This document shows, one piece after another, positions 16,404 to 23,512 of a stretch of DNA of 23,512 bases. Both the position numbers and the translations under genes were made by a program. The notes below the pieces were generated by a model, which did not search any database, was not told the DNA's origin, and worked only from the letters and a program-made list of their open reading frames with translations. Position 1 is the stretch's first letter, and each line of letters begins with the position of its first letter. The DNA comes from Temnopleurus reevesii. Its lineage: Eukaryota; Echinodermata; Echinoidea; Temnopleuroida; Temnopleuridae. The DNA is taken from NCBI GenBank assembly GCA_036244855.1, contig BQKZ01006899.1, forward strand, positions 1 to 23,512, read 5' to 3'.

Positions 16404-17449
16404 ATATAAAGATTTTTCAAGATATCATATTTACGTGAACCCCGGAACAATTTGAGGAAGTGGGTTATTACAGTTTTGTTTACAGAATTAATGTACATAT
16501 ATGAGAAAAAGGATGGATAGATTTATGAGATGAATAAGGATAAAATAATGAAATTAACTAGGTTTATTTGGCAATTGATTGTTTACAAATGAATATGATC
16601 ATGTGGTTAAGGCTTGAACTTTATTTATCCAAGTAGAGACAAGATTATAGCATACCGGTAAACGAATTCACCATTGAACTAAAAATTGACTACGCTTACC
16701 AAATGAGAGCAAGAAATTGAAAGGTATTCAAATTGATTTATAAAGTGTGATATTAGATTTATCATGCTTAATGTGGTGACGAAACGTGATTGTTGAAAAT
16801 GCTATTAGTGTTGTTGTTGTTGTGGTTGTTGAAGCTTGTATTGTACTGTAGAAGGCGCCCTGCGTAGACCTAGTAATTCGTCAGACTGGGAATCTGTCAT
16901 TTTTTTCATTAATTTTGCAGTTGAGATCCAGCATACTTGGTTGGTGTATTGTAGTTAGCATCTAGGGGCTCCCAGGATTCGACCCCAACAACGCCTTTAA
17001 AAATGCTTCACGCATGGGTCCGGGTGAGCGAAACGTTAAATAGCTCGAAAACTTGACAGGATTTAGTCAAACTAATATGATTTTTTTTTCTCAGTGCCTC
17101 AGATTAACGCCAAAACAGCTAAAGGTCAGAGATAAGATTCTTAAAGTAAAATATTGTTGATAAGTGTTTTCAGTTGAGATGTATACTACTCCAACCAATT
17201 TACAGTGATTTATGTTTAACTTTATAAATGATCCTAGCCGCGTGTACTGATACGATTACTATTAATTGCACTACTTCAGAATCAAGGAAATGTTTGATGA
17301 GCGACCTTGCTAATTACTTTTTCAATTTGCATACAGATTTGTCGTCGTCAGTGTGGATGTTTTACGGCTCGTTTATCTTATATATCTTGAAAACGTTAGC
17401 GGGCTTTTTTCTGTATCCTCAACAGTTTGCCAAGTACTTGCTTCCCATT

Positions 17450-17616
17450 GGTGGTCATGGCGAATGACGTTGTTTTGCTGACAACCAATGGTATGACGTA
17501 CGGTGTTGCTGATAACCCATGATAAAATATGAGAAAAGATTTAAACAAAAAGATTCAATAAACCAACCTGCTTTAAAAATCATATAAAAATGTTGCAAAA
17601 GCCTCTCAAGTCATTG
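17450..17616 (+). promoter_or_regulatory. Candidate promoter of LRR gene 2
   Basis: Same layout as for gene 1: TATAAAA at 17583-17589, TGATAA motifs at 17510-17515 and 17520-17525 (again 10 bp apart), the CCATTGG/CCAATGG pair, and a TCATTG possible initiator about 25 bases after the TATA box. The conservation of spacing in both copies supports the motifs, although recent duplication alone could explain it. Confidence 0.58.
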
Positions 17617-17669
17617 TAGCCACCTGTTGACATATGTTTAGTTTTCCGTCGAGGTGTAATCAATTCAAA

Positions 17670-20558
17670 ATGAAGTTGCAACTTGTAATATCGATTGGCT
17701 TCAGTCATGTTCTTCTAACATATCATTTTGTTTGTCTCCCTGTCCTATCCCAGGGGTTAGGAGATTCAATATGTGATGATGAATGTTCTTGTCCACCGGA
17801 TCATGAATTGATAGTTGACTGTATTGCTAGGCATCTTTCATCTGTCCCAGCTGTTCATCGATTTCCAGTGTCTACTAGACGTTTGGGTCTATCTAGTAAC
17901 ATGATCACAACGATTGAAAATAACGCTTTCTCTTTGTTAGGAAATTTGATCATTTTGAATCTGAAGGAAAATTTCATATCTACACTAATGCCACAAGCAT
18001 TTTCTGGATTACGTCGTCTCACCCATCTTCACATAAGCGATAACTCGTTGGTAGATATTTCTGCGATTCCGTCAATTGCAGCGATAAATATTAAATTCAA
18101 TTTTATTCAAGGATTCCATTCACGCTCTCACCAGGGTTCATCTAGAGTTGGAAGAGGAGTCAGCATTATCAATCTGTCGGACAACTTTATCACAGCCTTA
18201 TCAACATTAAAGTTGCCCGTAAGTGAGCTATCAGCTCGTTCCTGTAACCTTCGCTTCTTTGATGTTCATGAAATGAAGTCAGCCTATCAAATCACTTTCA
18301 TCGATGTTAGCAAAAACTACATCTCGGTAATACCTGCGATCTCACAACTTACAAGTCTGGAGAAACTCCTACTTTTAGATAACCCAATTCATACAATACA
18401 CATTTCAACTTGGCCTGAGAGTATGCGAATTTTGGAAATGAATTTGAAGTACGAAACCGTTTTTCGTCACGTATCCAGCAGTTCAATATCTGATTTAAAA
18501 TTAGTTGGTACGGGACTAAAAACAGTAACAGACCTTCATTTCTGGGAAATGGACAACGTTAAAGTATTGGAGCTGCGTGGCGCCTCAGTTCAAAGTCTAA
18601 TTGGTTTTCCAAGGGCTCCTAGATTACGTACACTTTTACTCAGTACTACAAGTCTTAGAGGACGTGCGACTTTCGAATATGACACCTTTCCAAATTTGGA
18701 AAACTTGTTAATTGAAGGTAACAAAATCACAAAACTTAGATTTACATTACCAGAAGGCAACGAAAGTTGTAGCAGTTCTTTCCGAGTGAAGACATTGTCC
18801 ATCAAGACGAGTGAAATTAGTGATACGCATTTTCTCAAAAACTTGTCAAGTCTTATGATATTGAGACTGGAGTCCAATCGGATTTCCTTTGTAAACTGGA
18901 CTCATTTAAATCAGAACATTGAATTACGTCACGGTTCCTTTTCTCACAACCAAATAAGTAGTGTTACTGAATCAATAAATTTGGATGAATTGACTGTCCT
19001 TAATCTGTCAGATAATCAAATAAGGACCATTATGCCTGGTACTTTTGACAGTTGTTCTAAGCTACAAATACTTAGCATGGCCCAAAACAAACTGGTTGTA
19101 CTGCCAGACCTCCTATCCCTTTCACACTTAAAAGTATTGGATTTTCAGTACAATGAAATTGAAACCCTTAACACATTTAAAGTAAACAAGGATATGGAAG
19201 AATGTAACTTTAAATCTAATAGAATAACAAATTTCACCGAGGAAATAGGTTTGTTTCCGGAAACAATAGCAATTATTCTTCAAATGAATAGACTGCGGAG
19301 TTTGGATCAGTTTCAAATTGCTACAGAAACTAATAAAATCCATACAGTAGATCTAAGTTATAATCTGATAGAAAATTTCAACCATTACAAATGGCTTGAC
19401 AATCAGATGCACAACGTTTTTGTGAGCCATAACTTACTGACTAATGTTTCCTTTCCTAAAAGAACGAAAGTATTCATATGTTCGCATAACTATATAACCA
19501 ATTTACTCGTAAATCATAAGTGTGTACTTGCAAATACTACAAATTGTGAGAATATCTGTGAACTAAATTGGCTCAAGGCAGGATGGAATAGAATAAGTAG
19601 TATAAACACGTTCTTATTTCGAAACTGTAGTGGTCTGATATATCTTGATCTGGAAGGAAATCCACTGAAATCCCTTCCATCAGGTTTCACAGAGAACCTT
19701 ACAAAGCTATTGATATCACACACTCTGCTGTTTAGAGCTGATTTTCAAATTGGAAAATATAGATTGGTGCATGATAAAAGAAAGAGATCAATTTATCTTA
19801 ACAACGTCTCAATTTTCTACAAGCATCCGAACACTTCTATAAGTTTGTCGCTACCCTATTTAGATGATTCATTATCGCTTTGTTGCAATGCAATTGCCTC
19901 TTTTCCATCACTGTTCATCCCACGGATCAAACACCTCGACTTGAGTTACAACCAAATTAATTCTCTTGATGGAAGACCATTTGAAAACATGACGAGAATT
20001 CAGAACATATCTTTGCATAACAATATGATAGCTAGTGTACCTCAACATGCATTTTCAGCATGCCCGTCATCCCTCGATGAAATTGATCTGGAATATAACT
20101 ATATTCGGTTTATAGGACAATCTGCTTTCCCAAGTCATAGTAGTTTAATAATTAGGTTAGGTTGGAACCGTTTGCAGACCATAGACCCATCTAGCTTTCC
20201 TCTTCACTCCAAAAGAATATACCTTGACCCAAACCCATGGCATTGCGAGTGTCAGCTGACAGGTCTCCAAGAATGGCTTTTAGAGTCTGGCGCTCATGGT
20301 GTTTCCTGCGCGACCCCATCTGAACACAAAGACAAAGATCTGGTGACACTCTTTGAGAATGATCTTGCTTTTTGTCAGCTCTCCACCTCCATCGGGGCTT
20401 TAGATCGTCTCGAGGAGTTCCAAAGTGAAAGAGTCGGAGAGTCAACTCCTTCTCCCAATGGAAAACTGTTTTCTCGTAACAATCAGGAAATGTGCTTCAG
20501 AGGAACACGGCACTGTATTATCATATCTGTCTTTTGTCTGATCTATGTAATGTGGTAA
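17670..20558 (+). CDS. Secreted/anchored leucine-rich-repeat protein, copy 2 (962 aa)
   Basis: Paralogue of the 7369-10257 gene, intact and single-exon. About 65 residues differ by eye over the aligned frame (roughly 93% identity), without indels. The start at 17670 matches copy 1. An in-frame ATG at 17634 would add 12 residues before the signal peptide; it is less likely because copy 1 has no ATG there. Signal peptide, LRRNT cysteines, LRR array, island, LRRCT cysteines and the hydrophobic C-terminal end are all kept, the last few residues with substitutions that preserve hydrophobicity. Differences are dense at about residues 190-420 and sparse at about 430-640. It probably binds something different or is a diversifying copy of the same receptor type; function not known. 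Confidence 0.92.
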   Translation: MKLQLVISIGFSHVLLTYHFVCLPVLSQGLGDSICDDECSCPPDHELIVDCIARHLSSVPAVHRFPVSTRRLGLSSNMITTIENNAFSLLGNLIILNLKENFISTLMPQAFSGLRRLTHLHISDNSLVDISAIPSIAAINIKFNFIQGFHSRSHQGSSRVGRGVSIINLSDNFITALSTLKLPVSELSARSCNLRFFDVHEMKSAYQITFIDVSKNYISVIPAISQLTSLEKLLLLDNPIHTIHISTWPESMRILEMNLKYETVFRHVSSSSISDLKLVGTGLKTVTDLHFWEMDNVKVLELRGASVQSLIGFPRAPRLRTLLLSTTSLRGRATFEYDTFPNLENLLIEGNKITKLRFTLPEGNESCSSSFRVKTLSIKTSEISDTHFLKNLSSLMILRLESNRISFVNWTHLNQNIELRHGSFSHNQISSVTESINLDELTVLNLSDNQIRTIMPGTFDSCSKLQILSMAQNKLVVLPDLLSLSHLKVLDFQYNEIETLNTFKVNKDMEECNFKSNRITNFTEEIGLFPETIAIILQMNRLRSLDQFQIATETNKIHTVDLSYNLIENFNHYKWLDNQMHNVFVSHNLLTNVSFPKRTKVFICSHNYITNLLVNHKCVLANTTNCENICELNWLKAGWNRISSINTFLFRNCSGLIYLDLEGNPLKSLPSGFTENLTKLLISHTLLFRADFQIGKYRLVHDKRKRSIYLNNVSIFYKHPNTSISLSLPYLDDSLSLCCNAIASFPSLFIPRIKHLDLSYNQINSLDGRPFENMTRIQNISLHNNMIASVPQHAFSACPSSLDEIDLEYNYIRFIGQSAFPSHSSLIIRLGWNRLQTIDPSSFPLHSKRIYLDPNPWHCECQLTGLQEWLLESGAHGVSCATPSEHKDKDLVTLFENDLAFCQLSTSIGALDRLEEFQSERVGESTPSPNGKLFSRNNQEMCFRGTRHCIIISVFCLIYVMW

Positions 20559-21458
20559 ATCATTAATCGATTATGATTTAGTTATGTATCAATTAACTGA
20601 AAGAGAAAAAAAATCCTCAAATTAAAATAATATTTAGGTACCATAGAAATTGATTAAGTTATCCCCTTTGAATGGCCTCGTTCTTTAAGTTCAATTATGG
20701 AACACCACGATTATCACGGTGGTGGAATCCAGACTGGTAATACAGTTGATGTTTTAAGCGCAATCATGATTTGTACTACAAGCCAATTCGATGAGGATTT
20801 TGTCGCTTTGCGTTATTTTGAAACTATGATAATAACCATTTCATTATTGGGATTAAAATACATGCTCTCAAGCACGAACAAGAAATATAATTTCTCCTAC
20901 ATGGGGATTTCTTATGATAAGTAATGGGGGGGGGGGGATTCATTAAGTCATTGTTTGAATGACCTATCTAAGAACAATTCAATTGATTGAATACAATAAA
21001 GATGATGAAAATAATTTGAAAAGCGATATAAAATCTAAAACAAACTAGACAGAAATGGGTTTTGGAATGGGGTCAGTCGAAATATTTAAACATTCAACTA
21101 GTATAACTTTTCACAACTTCTTATGTTTGCTCGCGAACACCCTTGAAAGTTCCAAGTTAACTGTTACAGTATTCTTTTTCCAAATTCCTGTATATCAACT
21201 GATACGAGACATTTCTCTATCTGCACCAGCAATACTTATATACATGAATGTTTGTCACTGGTAGAATGTGTGAACTTGTGATTTTTAAACTTCATTTTTT
21301 TTTAATTTGTCATATTTTGTCTAACTGTAGGGGGGAAACTTCCTATTAACCTATTGTCAAGCGTTTTTAATGATCAATGCAAATGAGAATTGTCATGTTC
21401 CAATTGAATGCTTTGAGCTAATCAACTATTAAAACGAAAGGCAAGAATTCATTTCTTA
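20559..21458. other. 3' flank of LRR gene 2, no further gene
   Basis: ATTAAA at 20621-20626 may serve as polyadenylation signal. A G12 run lies at 20926-20937. About 20957-21190 is the counterpart of 11038-11320 in unit 1. The small frames at 20697-20924 and 21055-21264 are not open in unit 1 or show no domain. Confidence 0.55.
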
Positions 21459-21711
21459 AGTCCGACTCACATCTTTGCGTTTTCAGCCTGCGTCAGTCAA
21501 GCATTTTTGAAAATTAAAAACGCTTTCCGAGCGCACAGTATATGATGATCAGACAGTGGACTGGCGTTCGGCTCGAGCCCGAGGAGCATACGCCGAAAGT
21601 AAGTCAAAGTATGACCGGCCTGCGTTTTTGTGCGTTCAGGGAGCGTTTTTCTCATTGTCAAAAACGCTGGGCCGACGCAGGCTGAAAACGCAAAGGTGTA
21701 AGTAGGTCTAT
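21459..21711. mobile_element. Foldback (MITE-like) element of about 250 bp
   Basis: The left part contains CTTTGCGTTTTCAGCCTGCG and the right part its exact inverse (CGCAGGCTGAAAACGCAAAG). Weaker pairing continues inward (AAAACGCT and AGCGTTTTT, GCGCAC and GTGCGT). Outer boundaries and target duplication are uncertain. It interrupts the flank of gene 2 only. Confidence 0.8.
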
Positions 21712-22230
21712 ATGTTTATGATTCAGAAACACACAAGCCAATTACTGGACATTAGACTTTGCTTGGTGGACGCAAAAAGAAGGGTCTGAGCAGGAAAGCA
21801 TTAATTTGTTGGATTTTCTTCTTAAATTCGTACCATAGCTATTGTAGCATGGAAAGTCTACCTTTACTTTAAGTGGACTTTTAATTTGCCTTCATAGTTA
21901 AACATGGTAAGCAACATCTTAATGTCTGTACAATTCCATTCTAAATCAACAATTTGAATTGAAATGAAACTTTTCACTTTAGTATATTCTAGAAAAAAAA
22001 AATATTTGTGGATTTAGACAGCTTTTGAATACACTAAAATACGGAAGGTTAGATAAATTGTAAAAAATTGTCATATGTTTGTGTCATTTATTGTATGCTA
22101 TGCTATGCCAATTGATATTTTCAGGGGCAAAGATTTTTTTTTAACGAACAACTGATATTTGGTTTCCATCATTTGGTTATTACGTAAATGAGTGAAGGGA
22201 TACACGAACAAAATGTTTTTGTTTTTTATG
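21712..22230. other. Intergenic stretch without a gene
   Basis: AT-rich; only the weak match of about 22189-22250 to 12627-12680 was noted. Confidence 0.55.
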
Positions 22231-22361
22231 TTCGTTTTTGGCACCGCAACGCAGACATTTCGCATGCAGTTTGTTGTCGAGTTCCCCGACGAGCGCTATC
22301 ATCACGACACTCATGACACTGGAGTTATTGAACAATTATTACGGCCGTCCGATGGATGATG

Positions 22362-22818
22362 GAAACTATCATTATTCCCGAAGGGATGCCGATCGGCGTC
22401 CCTGAGGGGAGAATAGCGAGGTTACGCACCGTCAACGCGAACGGCAAAATCGCTGATCAATACCATTTTCGACCCGTTTAGGTCGACTTCGCTGGTTGCC
22501 AGTGACAACAGCGGCGAAGAGCAGAATTCTACAACGGTCTTTGCTTAATCCCGCGTCCGTCTTAGATGCAGGAACGTAGCCAATCAGATGCGGCCAAGCG
22601 TATCACGTGCGTATTATGCGAATCTTTGGATTTCGGCGTGAAAGCTCGATTCCTGACGTCACACTCAATTTGCATACTGCCGTTGATCGTGGAAGCGTAA
22701 CAGAAGTTAAGAGCAACGGAGGGAATAAGGACGGGTTAGCAAGAACGCAGGAAACTGACGAATTCTTCCGTCGTTGAGCCGCTCCCTTGTTGAGCGTAAC
22801 CTCCCTAATGATAGTTTC
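22362..22818. mobile_element. GC-rich block bounded by 13-bp inverted repeats
   Basis: GAAACTATCATTA (22362-22374) recurs inverted at 22806-22818, and GAGGTTACGC at about 22419-22428 recurs inverted close to the right end. The interior is clearly richer in G and C than the surroundings. No target duplication is evident, so it may be a MITE or an unrelated foldback. Confidence 0.6.
22578..22675. promoter_or_regulatory. Cluster of CCAAT, E-box, CRE and octamer motifs
   Basis: AGCCAATCAG (22578-22587), CACGTG (22604-22609), the full palindromic TGACGTCA (22654-22661) and ATTTGCAT (22668-22675) all fall within 98 bp. Each is an exact textbook core, but a role is not shown and no gene start is visible next to it. 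Confidence 0.4.
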
Positions 22819-22834
22819 ACCAAACCCATTTTAA

Positions 22835-23348
22835 AGCTCAAGTACAGTTTTGGTAAAGATGAAGAAATGTGAATAGGGACGGATTTTTAACATGACATGT
22901 AATTCTTATACATATTTTGAGAGCATAGCATCTTTTTTTTTTACGAACGGATTCATTCGAAAATTTGAATTTTACCGTTAAATCATATTTAGCGCCCTCT
23001 CTTGGTTATAGCATTATTTTGCTCGTTATCGAGCATATACAAAGTTATTTCCAAGATTTGACAATAGAATGATATAGAGATACACACAACAATTAAATTG
23101 TTAAATCTTAATCCAATTCTGAAAATGGGAAGTTGTCCTTTATCAAGAAAGAATTAGCGTGGTGAAGCACCACGCTATAAAAATTTGCCCATTTTAGGTT
23201 ATAGCTTTTCCAAAACTCGTTCATTTTTCGCACAATCTTTTGCGCAATATGTTTATGATACTACATTTCATCTCATGTAGATTTGAAGACAAAATCTGGG
23301 GATAAAGATTTTCGCTTTTACCAAAACTATATCCTGTATATTTGGGCT
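22835..23348 (-). mobile_element. 514-bp TTAA-flanked MITE, copy B (inverted relative to copy A)
   Basis: TTAA at 22831-22834 and 23349-23352. Its reverse complement matches the MITE at 6146-6651 over most of its length, including GGTAAAAGCGAA, TTGTCTTCAAATCTA, ATCATAAACAT, AAAGATTGTGCGAAAAATGAA and GAGGGCGCTAAATATGATTTAACGGT-like blocks. No transposase frame. Divergence is substantial, so neither copy is very recent relative to the other. Confidence 0.9.
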
Positions 23349-23353
23349 TTAAG

Positions 23354-23405
23354 TTTTGATCTCAACACAACAAAATTTGCTTTGTATTTTGCGTTGAGAT
23401 CAAAA
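23354..23405. repeat. Inverted repeat with 13-bp perfect arms
   Basis: TTTTGATCTCAAC (23354-23366) and GTTGAGATCAAAA (23393-23405) are exact inverse copies around a 26-base loop, immediately beyond the TTAA of MITE copy B. Confidence 0.88.
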
Positions 23406-23512
23406 GTTAAATTTTCAGTATTTTCAATCAACGCAGACAAACTTTCACAATCGAGATCAATGACCTGTTACCCTTAATTTCCGTTTCTAAATTACTAAGA
23501 TATCGACCCAAC

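Larger units (their letters stand above)
16404..21200 (+). repeat. Unit 2 of the large tandem duplication (without the retrotransposon)
   Basis: It aligns colinearly with unit 1, starting with ATAAAGATTTTTCAAGATATC opposite base 1. It has an extra of about 45 bp near 16440-16484. It runs uninterrupted through the retrotransposon target (about 17029-17033) into the promoter, gene and 3' flank. Confidence 0.88.

Noticed and set aside
17228..17467. 79-codon frame upstream of LRR gene 2
   Set aside because: The paralogous stretch in unit 1 (about 6948-7160) has an in-frame stop and small deletions, and the region overlaps the conserved promoter.

Overview
The window looks like AT-rich, intron-poor intergenic DNA from a marine invertebrate, most likely an echinoderm or another invertebrate deuterostome. 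That guess rests on a decayed Mag/SURL-type LTR retrotransposon, a CR1/L2-type LINE tail, many TTAA-flanked or foldback MITEs, and large intronless extracellular leucine-rich-repeat (LRR) genes in tandem. The species cannot be fixed from the sequence.

The backbone is a direct tandem duplication. Unit 1 runs from before base 1 to at least about 11.3 kb, and unit 2 from about 16404 to at least about 21.2 kb, with a weaker match near 12.63 kb and 22.19 kb. Each unit holds one intact single-exon gene (7369-10257 and 17670-20558). Each encodes a 962-residue secreted LRR protein with signal peptide, LRRNT cap, long LRR array, LRRCT cap and a hydrophobic tail at the very C-terminus. The proteins are about 93% identical by eye. 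Their promoters are also duplicated: a TATA box, a pair of GATA motifs 10 bp apart, and CCAAT-type motifs. The design suggests cell-surface recognition receptors anchored by GPI or by a tail-less membrane segment, but no ligand or function can be read from the sequence.

Unit 1 was invaded at 623-6728 by a Ty3/gypsy element (LTRs, tRNA-Leu type primer site, polypurine tract, 5-bp target duplication GTGAG). Unit 2 keeps the empty site at about 17029-17033. The element is dead: gag is frameshifted, the protease motif is altered, the reverse transcriptase palm is deleted, RNase H is frameshifted, and integrase has a stop and a changed catalytic residue. Its 3' LTR is split by a 506-bp TTAA-flanked MITE; a second copy of that MITE lies inverted at 22835-23348.

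Between the genes (10.3-16.4 kb) lie a palindrome, a LINE 3' end on the minus strand, a 138-bp foldback MITE, a candidate LTR with a tRNA-Pro type primer site, a 565-bp foldback TTAA element, two short hairpins and a G18 run. The rest shows no convincing gene. After gene 2 come a roughly 250-bp foldback element, a GC-rich inverted-repeat block with a cluster of transcription-factor-like motifs, and the second MITE copy. No tRNA or rRNA genes and no CRISPR arrays were seen.
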